Source of the DNA: Actinomyces bovis
GTDB taxonomy: Bacteria; Actinomycetota; Actinomycetes; Actinomycetales; Actinomycetaceae
Direction of reading: 5' to 3'
Length of the DNA stretch: 64,000 bases
NCBI RefSeq assembly: GCF_900444995.1
Contig: NZ_UAPQ01000011.1
Span: forward strand, 1 to 64,000
Translations under genes and position numbers: made by a program
The notes under the pieces: model-generated
The model's database searches: none
The model's input: the letters and a program-made list of their open reading frames with translations, nothing else
Told to the model about the DNA's origin: nothing
Shown here: piece by piece, positions 7,747 through 16,633 of the stretch
Position numbering within the stretch: position 1 is the first letter of the stretch
Layout: each line of letters begins with the position of its first letter

Positions 7747-9182
7747 TCGGGCTCAGGGGCAGAAACGTCTCGCGCCATATTGGCAAAACGGGCCAGGTGC
7801 CCTTGGAAAGCCACCGGAATCGTCTTGGTCTCACCATTTCGGTGCTTAGCCACAATGATGTCCGCCTCCCCAGGACGCTGTTCAGAGTCGTAGTAGCTGG
7901 GGCGATGCAGCAACATGATGATGTCCGCATCCTGTTCCAACGAACCCGACTCACGCAGATCACTCATCTGCGGCTTCTTGCCTTCACGCTGCTCCGGGCC
8001 GCGGTTCAACTGGGCCACAGCGATCACCGGGATCTCCAACTCCTTGGCCAGCAGCTTGAGCTGGCGGGAGAACTCGGAGACCTCTTGCTGGCGGGATTCC
8101 ACTCGTTTACCCGAACTCATCAGCTGCAGGTAGTCGATGACCACCAGCCCCAGGTCCTCCTGGTCCTTCATGCGGATGCACTTGGAGCGAATCTCCGGCA
8201 TGGTCAGGTTCGGGGAGTCGTCAATAAACAGGCGTGCGGAATCCACCGGGTTGTAGGCCTGCGCCAGGTCCAGCCAGTCCTGATCGCTCATATTCAGGCC
8301 GCCTCGCAGCTTGGTGAGTTCCACCGCCGCCTCGGCCGCGAGCAGGCGCATCATGATCTCCATGCGCCCCATCTCCAGGGAGAAGTAACAGCTGGTCTTT
8401 CCGTGCCGGATCGACGCCGAGCGGCAGAAGTCCAAAGCCAAGGTGGATTTACCCATGGCCGGACGAGCCGCCACAATCACCATTTGCCCGGCCTGCAACC
8501 CTCCGGTCAACTCGTCTAGCTCCGTGAAGCCGGTGGGGATGCCGGTCATCTGGTTGGCGTCGCGAGACTGGGCTACTTCAATCTCCAGGTTGACGGCGTC
8601 CAGCAGCTGACCGATTGCGATGTAGTCCTCGCTCTGCCGCTTGTGGTTGACGTTGTAGACCTCTGCCTGCGCCTGGTTGACCAACTCCTCGACGTCGCCT
8701 GGCTGGGAGGTGTAACCCAGCTGGGTGACGCGGGTACCGGCCTGCACTAGGCGCCGCAAAATCGCCTTCTCCCGCACAATGCGGGCGTAATAACCGGCGT
8801 TGGCGGCGGTGGGCACACTCATGATGAGGGTAGACAGGTAGTCCAAGCCACCGATGCGTTCCAACTGCCTGTGTTTAGTCAGCGCATCAGCCACAATCAC
8901 CGGGTCCACGGGCTCACCGGCGGCGTAGATCTCGGAGATGACGTCGTAGATGGTGACGTGAGCGGGCAGGTAGAAGTCGTCGGCCATCAGCTCGGACTGC
9001 ACTACGGCGATAGCGTCCTTGCTCAGCAGCATGGAGCCGAGTGTGCAGACCTCGGCATTGAGGTCTTGGGGCGGCATGCGGTCGAAGGCATCAGCCAGGC
9101 TGGGGGCGGAGCGCTCCTGAATATCGCCGGGACCGGCGGTGTCTCGCTGTGACGTGGGAGCTCCTGCTCCACTGACACTCAT
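7737..9182 (-). CDS. dnaB: Replicative DNA helicase DnaB
   Basis: The hexameric 5'-3' helicase that unwinds DNA at the fork. Its N-terminal domain begins with PPQDLNAEVCTLGSML, and the RecA-like domain carries ARPAMGKST (Walker A) and VVIDYLQLM (Walker B). The late QLNRGPEQR and the RESGSLEQDADI block with the arginine finger are present. At 481 residues it is normal and intein-free. The ATG at 9182 follows GGGAGG at correct spacing; a GTG four codons upstream is less likely. It stands apart from the rpsF-ssb-rpsR-rplI operon that precedes it in many genomes, with a MATE gene inserted between. Its upstream gap carries several TGTGGA-type DnaA-box-like sequences. Confidence 0.97.
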   Translation of the reverse strand: MSVSGAGAPTSQRDTAGPGDIQERSAPSLADAFDRMPPQDLNAEVCTLGSMLLSKDAIAVVQSELMADDFYLPAHVTIYDVISEIYAAGEPVDPVIVADALTKHRQLERIGGLDYLSTLIMSVPTAANAGYYARIVREKAILRRLVQAGTRVTQLGYTSQPGDVEELVNQAQAEVYNVNHKRQSEDYIAIGQLLDAVNLEIEVAQSRDANQMTGIPTGFTELDELTGGLQAGQMVIVAARPAMGKSTLALDFCRSASIRHGKTSCYFSLEMGRMEIMMRLLAAEAAVELTKLRGGLNMSDQDWLDLAQAYNPVDSARLFIDDSPNLTMPEIRSKCIRMKDQEDLGLVVIDYLQLMSSGKRVESRQQEVSEFSRQLKLLAKELEIPVIAVAQLNRGPEQREGKKPQMSDLRESGSLEQDADIIMLLHRPSYYDSEQRPGEADIIVAKHRNGETKTIPVAFQGHLARFANMARDVSAPEPDYE

Positions 9183-9301
9183 CTGGCCTCCCACACAGTC
9201 TCACCAGCGGCACACCCGGACCGGGACCGTCCGCGTATAACGCTGGGCTCGCGACGATAGCGGTGAGTGCTGCTGACCGCAATCAGCAACTTTGGGTCTA
9301 G

Positions 9302-9521
9302 TGTGGACAGCTCTGGGACACCTTGTGGAGATCTGGGGTCAGCTTGGGGAGAAGTGGTGCCTAAGCCTGTGGATTAGTGTGGAGATCACGTTTTGAACAC
9401 AAGCGACTTACGAGCAACATTCCCCTTGATAGCAAGGATTTCCTCTAACTTTCCCCCACCCAAGAAAGCGTATTGCTAACACTTTGGCTACCTGTGGATA
9501 AGTGGACATCTCTGTGGATGA
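9302..9521. promoter_or_regulatory. Array of DnaA-box-like sequences upstream of dnaB
   Basis: The gap between dnaB and the MATE gene (9183-9594, about 410 bases) is rich in TGTGGA sequences, all in the same orientation. TGTGGACAG is at about 9302, TGTGGAGAT near 9324 and 9379, TGTGGATTA at 9368-9376, TGTGGATAA at 9493-9501 and TGTGGATGA at 9513-9521. The copy at 9493 is the exact complement of the DnaA box TTATCCACA. dnaB reads leftward from this region, so the array probably overlies its promoter. No gene was seen in the gap. Confidence 0.6.
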
Positions 9522-9594
9522 ACCTCAACTCCGTGTTGAGAAAACCCATGAGAAACTGCCTCCCAGCCCCCACATCTACCCCAGAAAGGTCACT

Positions 9595-10956
9595 GTGCAC
9601 ATCTCCCCCAGCCCACTGGACCGGCGCATCCTAGCCCTGGCCCTGCCAGCCCTGGGGGCCCTGGTGGCCGAGCCCCTCTTCGTGCTGATCGACTCGGCCA
9701 TGGTGGGGCATTTGGGCGCCCAGAGCCTGGCAGGCTTGTCCTTGGCATCCACGGTGCTGACCACAGTGGTGGGTCTCTTTGTCTTCCTGGCCTACGCCAC
9801 CACGGCCATCACGGCCCGCCTCTTTGGTGCCGGTGAGCGGCAAGCTGGCTTGCGCGCCGGGGTGGACGGCTTGTGGCTAGCGGCCTTCCTGGGCCTGCTG
9901 GCAGGCCTGCTCCTGGCGACGACGGCGCCCTGGGTAATCGCTGGTCTTGGTGGCCGGGGGGCGGTGGCAGCGGCGGCAGTCGCCTACTTGCGGACCTCAG
10001 CGGCAGGGGTGCCGGGCATGCTGGTGGTTTTCGCGGCCACCGGGACGCTGCGTGGCTTGCTTAATACGCGCACCCCTTTGGTCGTGGCCACCGTAGGCGC
10101 AATAGTCAATGTGCTCCTCAATGCCCTCTTCCTCTACGGCCTGGGCTTGGGAATCGCCGGCTCAGGCCTGGGCACGGCTCTGGCACAGACCGGCATGGCT
10201 GGGGCCTTAGTGCTGCCGCTGGCCCATGCAGCGCGGGCCGACGGCGTCGCCCTGCGGCCCAGCGGCACCGGCTTGGCCAGTTCCTTAGGCGCGGGCACGC
10301 CCTTGCTAGTGCGCACTATCTCCTTGCGCATTGCGCTGTTGACTACGGTCTGGGCGGCCACGCAGCTGGGGCAAGCGCCCTTGGCCGGGCACCAGGTGGT
10401 CAACGCCATCTGGGGTCTGGCGGCTTTCAGCCTGGATGCGCTAGCGATTGCAGCGCAGGCCCTGGTGGGCACAGCCCTAGGTGAAGCTGCTGCCGCGTCT
10501 GCATCCCCGAAGACCGTGCCGCCGGAGCGTCTAGGCCTGGGGGTAGACGCAGTCCTGCGCCGCTGCCTGGCTTGGGGGGTGGGCGCTGGAGTGGTGCTTG
10601 GCGCCCTGGTGGCCGTGGGGAGTCCTTGGCTGCCGCTGCTGTTCACCACTGATCCCGGCGTCGCAGCTGCGGCCCGTCCGGCCCTGCTAGTGGCGGCTAC
10701 CGCGATGCCACTGGCCGGGGCGGTGTTTTTGTTTGACGGCGTGCTGATGGGGGCGGGTGATGGCCGCTATCTGGCAGGCGCCGGGGTGGTGACTCTGCTG
10801 CCCTACCTGCCTGCGGTGGTGGCTGTGGCCCACGGCTGGCCTGCTGGTGGACAGGCCGGTCTGCTGTGGCTGTGGGCGGCTTTTGTTTGGTTGTTCATGG
10901 GGGCTAGGGCGGTATCTACCGGCCTGCGAGCCCGCTCTGAGGCTTGGCGCCACTAA
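9595..10956 (+). CDS. MATE family efflux transporter (DinF-like)
   Basis: An inner-membrane cation-coupled antiporter of about 453 residues with twelve predicted membrane segments. The N-terminal signature reads LALPALGALVAEPLFVLIDSAMVGHLG, split here as LALPALGALVAEP and DSAMVGHLG, typical of the DinF/NorM class. The second half repeats the pattern (ISLRIALLTTVWAA). The frame is open to 9502, but the GTG at 9595 after AGAAAGG fits the family's N-terminus and keeps the coding region clear of the TGTGGATAA box at 9493. It exports drugs, toxins or metabolites; the substrate is unknown. It is a single gene ahead of the convergent ribosomal operon. Confidence 0.9.
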   Translation: MHISPSPLDRRILALALPALGALVAEPLFVLIDSAMVGHLGAQSLAGLSLASTVLTTVVGLFVFLAYATTAITARLFGAGERQAGLRAGVDGLWLAAFLGLLAGLLLATTAPWVIAGLGGRGAVAAAAVAYLRTSAAGVPGMLVVFAATGTLRGLLNTRTPLVVATVGAIVNVLLNALFLYGLGLGIAGSGLGTALAQTGMAGALVLPLAHAARADGVALRPSGTGLASSLGAGTPLLVRTISLRIALLTTVWAATQLGQAPLAGHQVVNAIWGLAAFSLDALAIAAQALVGTALGEAAAASASPKTVPPERLGLGVDAVLRRCLAWGVGAGVVLGALVAVGSPWLPLLFTTDPGVAAAARPALLVAATAMPLAGAVFLFDGVLMGAGDGRYLAGAGVVTLLPYLPAVVAVAHGWPAGGQAGLLWLWAAFVWLFMGARAVSTGLRARSEAWRH

Positions 10957-11018
10957 TCTGCGCCGTCGTCGTCGACACAACCAGAGCTGCGGCCCCGGAG
11001 GCCGCCAGCGCGCACGAA

Positions 11019-11048
11019 GGCCCGCCACCGACTATCCGGTGACGGGCC
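11019..11048. terminator. Hairpin after rplI and the MATE gene
   Basis: GGCCCGCCACCG (11019-11030), a 6-base loop and CGGTGACGGGCC (11037-11048) pair over 12 bp with one mismatch. It lies between the convergent MATE and rplI genes and probably ends the ribosomal operon, possibly both transcripts. Confidence 0.65.
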
Positions 11049-11082
11049 CTCCTGCTTAAGGCTTATGCCCGATTAGCGGCGC

Positions 11083-11538
11083 TCAGCGAGCGGGAACGAC
11101 GTTGACCTCGATCGGGGCGACGACGTCGGTGTGCAGGCGCACGGTGGCGCTGTGACGACCGGTCGACTTGATCGGGGGCACGATCTGGATCTTGCGGCGG
11201 TCCACAGCCGGGCCGCCAGCAGCCTTCACGGCCTCAGCCAGGTCAGCGGTGGAGACACCGCCGAACAGGCGACCGTTGGCGCCGCAGGAGGCGGAAACGG
11301 TCACGACGTTCTCGGCCAGCCAGGCGCGGGCGGTCTGGGCCTGCTCCAGGGACTCGATGCTGCGCTTGCGGCGCGCCTCGGCCATCTGGTCGATCTGACG
11401 CTGCGCGCCCTTGGTCCACGGGGTGGCGAGCTTGCGGGGCAGCAGGTAGTTGCGGGCGTAGCCGTCCTTTACGTCAACGACCTCACCGGCGGTGCCCAGG
11501 TGGGCGACGTCGTGCGTGAGAATGAGCTTGGTGGTCAT
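11083..11538 (-). CDS. rplI: 50S ribosomal protein L9
   Basis: A 151-residue protein that starts MTTKLILTHDVAHLGTAGEV and contains VKDGYARNYLLPRKLA, the L9 signature. The long linking helix and the C-terminal RNA-binding domain (with GGVSTADLAEAVKA) follow. It binds 23S rRNA at the base of the L1 stalk. It is the last gene of the rpsF-ssb-rpsR-rplI operon, 14 bases after rpsR, and ends 35 bases before a hairpin. Confidence 0.98.
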   Translation of the reverse strand: MTTKLILTHDVAHLGTAGEVVDVKDGYARNYLLPRKLATPWTKGAQRQIDQMAEARRKRSIESLEQAQTARAWLAENVVTVSASCGANGRLFGGVSTADLAEAVKAAGGPAVDRRKIQIVPPIKSTGRHSATVRLHTDVVAPIEVNVVPAR

Positions 11539-11552
11539 ACTTGGGCCTCCAA

Positions 11553-11789
11553 TCAGCGAGCAGAGCTCGAGTAGGGCAGCAGCGCCATCTCGCGGGCGTT
11601 CTTCACGGCCTTGGCGATCTTGCGCTGCTCCTGGACGGAGACGCCGGTGACGCGGCGGGCACGGATCTTGCCGCGGTCAGAGATGAACTTCCGCAGGGTG
11701 GCAGTGTCCTTGTAGTCAATAACGCCGACCTTGATGGCCTTGACCGGGCCAATCTTCTTCTTCGGCTTACGAAGCTGAGGCTTCGCCAT
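11553..11789 (-). CDS. rpsR: 30S ribosomal protein S18
   Basis: A 78-residue basic protein that contains the S18 core [20 protein letters not shown] and [22 protein letters not shown]. It binds the 30S platform as a heterodimer with S6, whose gene opens this operon. It lies 100 bases after ssb. No zinc-binding cysteines are present (the C- form). Confidence 0.98.
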   Translation of the reverse strand: MAKPQLRKPKKKIGPVKAIKVGVIDYKDTATLRKFISDRGKIRARRVTGVSVQEQRKIAKAVKNAREMALLPYSSSAR

Positions 11790-11889
11790 AGTGGTACTCC
11801 TTGTTCAGAGCGCCTGAGCGCTCAGTACGAGATTGGTTGATGTGGGTGGGCGCTTAGCGCCCAATATCCGTCCGAATTGCCTGCGCGGA

Positions 11890-12462
11890 TCAGAACGGCG
11901 GCTCGTCACCGAAGGACGTTCCCGTGCTCCACGGATCGTCCGCGGCGCCACCAGCCGGGGCGTTATAGGAGGCCTGCTGACCCCCGTTGTAACCGCCACC
12001 GTGGTTCTGGTTTCCGTTGTAACCGCCGCCCTGGTAGCCGCCTTGGTTCTGGCTGCCGCCCTGGTAGCCACCACCTTGGCCACCCTGCCCACCAGCGCGT
12101 GGGGTGCGGGTGACCTCAGCCTTGGCGTAGCGCAGGGAGGGGCCGACCTCGTCCACCAGCAGCTCGTAAACCGTGCGGCTGGCGCCCTCACGGGTCTGAT
12201 AGGAACGCTGGGTCAGGCGGCCCTGCACGATGACGCGCATGCCCTTCTTCAGCGAGGAGGTGACATTGTCAGCGGTGTCCCGCCACACCGAGCAGGACAA
12301 AAACAGCGCCTCGCCGTCGTCCCACTGGTTTGTCTGGCGGTTGAAAGTCCGTGGCGTTGAGGCCACACGGAAGTTGGCGACAGCTGCCCCATTAGGGGTA
12401 AAGCGCATCTCCGGGTCCGCCACCAAGTTGCCGACAACGGTGATTACAGGCTCTCCAGTCAT
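11890..12462 (-). CDS. ssb: Single-stranded DNA-binding protein
   Basis: A 190-residue SSB. The OB fold covers residues 1-110 ([22 protein letters not shown], with the family Gly and Phe/Trp positions). A Gly/Asn/Gln-rich linker of repeated GGYQGG and GGGYNG units spans about 120-165, and the acidic tip ends DEPPF, which recruits partner proteins. The gene sits in the classic rpsF-ssb-rpsR-rplI operon. The linker is repetitive at both DNA and protein level and may vary in length between strains. Confidence 0.97.
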   Translation of the reverse strand: MTGEPVITVVGNLVADPEMRFTPNGAAVANFRVASTPRTFNRQTNQWDDGEALFLSCSVWRDTADNVTSSLKKGMRVIVQGRLTQRSYQTREGASRTVYELLVDEVGPSLRYAKAEVTRTPRAGGQGGQGGGYQGGSQNQGGYQGGGYNGNQNHGGGYNGGQQASYNAPAGGAADDPWSTGTSFGDEPPF

Positions 12463-12502
12463 GCTTTCCTCCGTGCTCTCAGGGTCTTCAGACGGTTAGG
12501 GC

Positions 12503-12790
12503 TCAGGCCTCGGGGCGCAGCAGCTTGGTGCGCAGCACGGACTCGTTGAGGCCGAGCTGACGGTCGAGCTCCTGGGCGATCTCAGGCGTGGTGGTCAGGT
12601 CAACGACGACGTAGAAGCCCTCGGACTTCTTCTTAATGTCGTAGGCCAGACGACGCTTGCCCCAGATGTCGACCTTGTCCACGGTCCCACCGTTGCTGGG
12701 GACGACCTGTAGCAGCTTTTCGAGCGACGGAGCGACAGTGCGCTCGTCCGTCTCGGGGTCGAGGATGATCATGATCTCGTAGTGACGCAT
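12503..12790 (-). CDS. rpsF: 30S ribosomal protein S6
   Basis: A 95-residue S6. It begins [19 protein letters not shown] and carries the [21 protein letters not shown] core. The frame is open twelve codons further, but the ATG at 12790, nine bases after AGAGGAGG, matches the family start. It is the first gene of the ribosomal/ssb operon; ssb follows after 40 bases. Confidence 0.97.
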   Translation of the reverse strand: MRHYEIMIILDPETDERTVAPSLEKLLQVVPSNGGTVDKVDIWGKRRLAYDIKKKSEGFYVVVDLTTTPEIAQELDRQLGLNESVLRTKLLRPEA

Positions 12791-12920
12791 GCTTGGTACC
12801 CACCTCCTCTGGTCTGAAGCGGTCACGGTCTTTCCGTGACAGGAGGGTGATGCGTGCGACGGCGTCGCCCGGACGGGTGCCCGGATGGCGCAGTCGGTTA
12901 GCGAGCCTACCGGAGATGAC

Positions 12921-12959
12921 GCACCGCCCGGAAGGCCAAGGCCTTGCCGGGCGGCGTGC
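12921..12959 (-). terminator. Hairpin downstream of the class A PBP gene
   Basis: GCACCGCCCGG and a complementary CCGGGCGGCGTGC flank a loop that can itself pair (AGGCCAAGGCCT). The whole forms a long GC-rich hairpin in the 218-base gap between the PBP stop (13009) and the rpsF start. No T-run is present. Confidence 0.55.
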
Positions 12960-13008
12960 GCTGCGACACCTCTGTGTCAGGTTCCTAGGTCAAGCGAAAG
13001 CTCAGCGA

Positions 13009-15525
13009 CTAACCGTTCCTGCCGTTTCGGTTGCCATCCCGGTTTCCGTTGCCGTTCGCATTGCCTGGCGCATTGCCATTGGCGTTGCCGTTCGCGTTGC
13101 CGTTGTTATCCGGCACTTTATCCCCTGGTGCTGGATCGTTAGACGGCCCCGGGTTTGGTTCTATTGGAATCTCAGTGATCTTGGGGGGTTGCTGCTTAGA
13201 ACCAGGATCACCGGTAGCTATAGGCTCCGGAGCAGGCTTAACGCCCACCGTAGGCTCCGCCGTCGGCTCCGCAGGCTGTGCAGGCTGCTGCTGTACGCCA
13301 CGGCCAGGATTAGGTTTGGTGGTCTCCTCGTCGGCTGGGACCTCAACCTTGTTGCTGCTGCGCGAGCCCTCGAGCTTGCCCTTGCGGTAGGAGCCAGGCG
13401 TGCGGTCAGGGAACTTCTCCACCGGCAGCTCCGCCAAGGCGGTTTGCATGTACTCAGTGAAGATATCCGCCGGATAGGTGGAGCCGATGATCTCCGGGTA
13501 TTTGCCCCACGGCGTGATCGACTGCTCGGAGCCATCCGGACCGGACTGGTAGAGGGTGACCGCCGTAGCAATCTGCGGCGTGAAGCCCACGAACTGCGCG
13601 GACTTGTTATCCGAAGAGGAACCGGTCTTGCCAGCCACTGGGCGGTCGAGCTTGCGCGCCGTCTCACCCGAGCCGTACTCCACCACCTTCTGCATGGCGA
13701 AGGTCGCATCCGCCATCACTTCGTCCTTAAAGACCTTCTTCCCGGTGGTGTCTGGGGCATAGACGGCGGAGCCCTGCGCATTGGCCACGGAGGCAACGAT
13801 GTGGCTGTCGCGGCGCGTGCCCCCTGAGGCGAAGGTGGTGTAGGCGGTGGCGATGTCAACGGTGTGGGGTGAGGCGGAGCCAAGCACCGACTGCACCACC
13901 GTGTCCATACCGACGGTGTTCTCCGGGTACCCGGCGCGAATAGCCACCTCATTGGTGCGCTCGGCGCCCAAGTCATTGTTGAGCTGCAGGTAGGAGGTGT
14001 TGATGGAGAAGGCCGTGGACTTCACCATGTCAGACCAGGTGTAGGACTGGTTCCCGTAGTTCTCAAAACGAGTGCCGTTCATCCAGATCGGCGATTTACC
14101 GGAGTAGCCATTGGCCAGGGTCAGGCCGTTCTCCAGGGCGGCCACCAAGGCAAAGGGCTTGTAGGTGGAGCCAGCCTGGGCGACGGCGTCGGTGGCTGAG
14201 TTCACCTGCTCGGTGAGATAGTCCTTGCCGCCGTAAAGGGCCAGGATTCCGCCAGTTTTTACGTCAACGGAAACCAGAGCCACCCGCAGGTTGGGGTCGG
14301 CGCCTTCAGGCAGATTGCCGACGGCGGCCACCGCCGCATCCTGGTTGGTCTTGTTGATCGTGGTGACGATCTTGTAGCCACCGGTGTCTATGCGCTCCTC
14401 AGTCAGGCCTGCCTTGGCTACCAGTTCCTTGCGGACCATTTGCAGCAGGTAGCCGTTGGGACCGGCGTAGACCTGATCTGTCATTGGGGTGATCGTCTCT
14501 GGCATAGCGGTGGCTGCGGCCCGGTCGGCTGCGGTGATGTAGCCGTCCTCAAGCATGAAGTCCATAACGCGGCTCCACCGCTTCTCAGCCTGCTCCTTGT
14601 CAACCGCCGGGTCCCAGGCCGAAGGCGCCGGCATGATGCCCGCCAACAGTGCCGCCTGGGAGGGACTGAGTTCTGCAGCACTGATCCCAAAGAAGGCCTG
14701 CGCAGCTGCTTCTATGCCATACGCACCGCGGCCGAGGTACACCGTGTTCAGGTAGGAGTCCAGGATCTCCTCTTTGGACTTCTGCTTGTCGATCTTGATG
14801 GCCATGATGGCCTGTTCGAACTTGCCCCAGTATGAGGAAGTCGTGTCCACGTAGTAGTTCTTGATGTACTGCTGCGTGAGCGTGGAGGCACCCTGGCGGC
14901 CACCGCCGCGCAGGTTGTTCCACAGGGAGCGGATGATGCCCTTGGGGTCCACACCGTTGTTCGTGTAGAAGCTGCGGTCCTCACTGGCCACCACCGCGTT
15001 GCCCACGTATTTGGGCAGCTTGGTGGTGTCGATGATGGTGCGGTTTACCTCAGCGAATTTGCCCATGACGGTGGTGCCGTCCGCGTAGTAAACGGTGGAG
15101 CTCTGGGCCTGCGCGAACTGGTTGGGCTCGGGCACATGGATCGTGGAGTAAGCCCAGGCGAAGAGGCCGCCAACTGCAGCAATCATCAGCAGGAAGCTAG
15201 CCAGGATGAAACGCCAGGAGGGTAGCCAGCGGCGAATCGGACCCTTGCCGTAACGCGGGTAGTTGAAGATCCGGCGCCAGCCCTTGGGCTTGTCTACCGG
15301 CTGCTTGCTACCCCTAGCCTCAGCGCGGGCAAGCTTGCCGCCTGTGGCGCTGGCAGCTGCACCGGCGCGATCCGGCTGGGACGAGCGGGTCTTGCGCTTG
15401 GGGCGCCGTCCTGCGGAAGCCGCTTGGGCGAGCTTCCGCCCTACGGGCCGCTCGGGACCTGCGGTCGGTTGTGACACGCGGTTCTCGCTTCCTGATCTGT
15501 CCCTTTCGGGAGGTGGACGCCTCAA
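13009..15525 (-). CDS. Bifunctional class A penicillin-binding protein
   Basis: A peptidoglycan glycosyltransferase/transpeptidase of up to 838 residues. It has a cytosolic basic region (1-105) and one membrane segment (about 107-127). The GT51 domain carries SEDRSFY (Glu182) and GASTLTQQ (212-219). The transpeptidase domain carries STYK (Ser453), SIN (about 506) and KTGSS (about 640). The C-terminus is unusual: a Pro/Thr/Glu-rich stretch, then a low-complexity tail of about 35 residues built from Asn-Gly-Asn-Ala repeats. The first start is a TTG at 15525; the GTG at 15477 (VSQPTAGP) after AGGAAGCGAG is an equally good choice. It is transcribed alone, and a hairpin lies downstream. Confidence 0.95.
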   Translation of the reverse strand: MRRPPPERDRSGSENRVSQPTAGPERPVGRKLAQAASAGRRPKRKTRSSQPDRAGAAASATGGKLARAEARGSKQPVDKPKGWRRIFNYPRYGKGPIRRWLPSWRFILASFLLMIAAVGGLFAWAYSTIHVPEPNQFAQAQSSTVYYADGTTVMGKFAEVNRTIIDTTKLPKYVGNAVVASEDRSFYTNNGVDPKGIIRSLWNNLRGGGRQGASTLTQQYIKNYYVDTTSSYWGKFEQAIMAIKIDKQKSKEEILDSYLNTVYLGRGAYGIEAAAQAFFGISAAELSPSQAALLAGIMPAPSAWDPAVDKEQAEKRWSRVMDFMLEDGYITAADRAAATAMPETITPMTDQVYAGPNGYLLQMVRKELVAKAGLTEERIDTGGYKIVTTINKTNQDAAVAAVGNLPEGADPNLRVALVSVDVKTGGILALYGGKDYLTEQVNSATDAVAQAGSTYKPFALVAALENGLTLANGYSGKSPIWMNGTRFENYGNQSYTWSDMVKSTAFSINTSYLQLNNDLGAERTNEVAIRAGYPENTVGMDTVVQSVLGSASPHTVDIATAYTTFASGGTRRDSHIVASVANAQGSAVYAPDTTGKKVFKDEVMADATFAMQKVVEYGSGETARKLDRPVAGKTGSSSDNKSAQFVGFTPQIATAVTLYQSGPDGSEQSITPWGKYPEIIGSTYPADIFTEYMQTALAELPVEKFPDRTPGSYRKGKLEGSRSSNKVEVPADEETTKPNPGRGVQQQPAQPAEPTAEPTVGVKPAPEPIATGDPGSKQQPPKITEIPIEPNPGPSNDPAPGDKVPDNNGNANGNANGNAPGNANGNGNRDGNRNGRNG

Positions 15526-15640
15526 GTATGGCTGCTTCCTCCCTTAGGAACAGTGACAGAAGCCTGTGAAACTGACTGTGAGCAGGGGACTCGGTCACTT
15601 TGCTGTGTGCTCCATCACGGCTAAACCTTGCCTAAGCGTG

Positions 15641-15680
15641 ACGCCGGGGCCTGCGGCCGCTAGGTCGCAGGCCCCGGCGC
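15641..15680 (-). terminator. Strong hairpin between the PBP and TipA-like genes
   Basis: A 15-base arm (15641-15655) and its complement (15666-15680, CGCAGGCCCCGGCGC) pair over about 14 bp with a 10-base loop. It begins 9 bases after the TipA-like stop, so it most likely terminates that gene and insulates the PBP gene. Confidence 0.75.
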
Positions 15681-15688
15681 GTCCGCAG

Positions 15689-16519
15689 TCACTGCCAGGT
15701 GGCAGTCTCGGGGTCTACGCCCTTAGCGGCGGCGTTAGCCTCCACCACCGCCTTCAGCCACTGAGCCAAACCGGGGGCGACGGCGTCGTAATGCTGTTTG
15801 AAACGCGGATCGCAGACGTAGCCACGGGCCAGAAGCACGTGCTTGGCATGAGTGACGTCGAACCAGCTGAGGCTGGCGCGATGCTCCTCAGCGAGGGCAT
15901 TGGCCCGCTCAGATCCGGGCTTGACTCCCGCAGCCATTGCGGCAGCAAGCTCGCGCTCTACCGCCTCCACGCGTTCCTTATCCGCCTTGGACTCGGCCGG
16001 GGTCTTGGCGGCAAGCCGCTCCGCGGAGACCTTCCAGTCTTCCGTGTGCCCCCAACGCTCCTGGGCCTCAGCCTCCCAGGCGGGGTCCCACTGGTCCCCC
16101 ATGATCTGGGCGCGCTGCGCGGCACTTAGCTTCTCTCCCATGGTGTCCTTCTCCATCATTGTGTCCACTGCCCGGAGCATCCGGGTCAGGTGGGCGATGC
16201 GCTCGGTCAGCAGCTCCCGCTGCCGGGACAGGTGCCCGAAGGCGTCCACCCCAGGCTGATCCAGCACCTCAGCCACCTGGGCCAAGGGCATGCCGGTCTC
16301 TCGGTAGACCAACACCTGGTGGACGCGCTCCACATCCGCTGAGGTGTAGAGCCGGTACCCGGCCCAACTGCGCTCCGAAGGCGTCACCAGGCCGATCTCG
16401 TCCCAGTGGTGCAGGGTCCTGACACTGACACCCACCAGGGCAGCCACCTGGCCCACGGTCAGGGACTGTCCGTCGGCGTCACTATCGCGTTCCACGGCCA
16501 CCTCCTGTGCCTCGCTCAC
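15689..16519 (-). CDS. MerR-family regulator with TipAS antibiotic-binding domain
   Basis: A 276-residue TipAL-like transcription factor. The winged-helix MerR domain starts at about residue 19 (LTVGQVAALVGVSVRTLHHWDEIGL) and is followed by the coiled dimerisation helix (about 95-125). The C-terminal TipAS domain (about 140-265) has a WGHTEDWK block and WFDVTHAKHVLLARGYV. Relatives bind thiopeptides covalently and switch on multidrug resistance genes. The divergent gene at 16634 is an obvious candidate neighbour, but no binding site was identified in the 114-base gap. The thiopeptide ligand is inferred from the family. Confidence 0.93.
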   Translation of the reverse strand: MSEAQEVAVERDSDADGQSLTVGQVAALVGVSVRTLHHWDEIGLVTPSERSWAGYRLYTSADVERVHQVLVYRETGMPLAQVAEVLDQPGVDAFGHLSRQRELLTERIAHLTRMLRAVDTMMEKDTMGEKLSAAQRAQIMGDQWDPAWEAEAQERWGHTEDWKVSAERLAAKTPAESKADKERVEAVERELAAAMAAGVKPGSERANALAEEHRASLSWFDVTHAKHVLLARGYVCDPRFKQHYDAVAPGLAQWLKAVVEANAAAKGVDPETATWQ

Positions 16520-16633
16520 CTGGCCGAGCCTGGTGCCTCACGCCGCGTGAGGGTCAAGCAGCGCTCCGACGGGTATGGCGCGGGCGCCACACGGATCCCG
16601 CCTGTAGCCGGTGGCACATAGGATCATAAGGCT

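Noticed and set aside
12878..12910. tRNA-like D-arm sequence (CCGGATGGCGCAGTCGGTTA)
   Set aside because: It looks like the first third of a tRNA, but no anticodon stem, T-arm or matching acceptor end follows within 80 bases; it is probably chance or an old fragment.
13030..13110. CRISPR-like short repeats
   Set aside because: The short repeats are in frame and code the Asn-Gly tail of the PBP; there are no spacers. No CRISPR array was found anywhere in the window.
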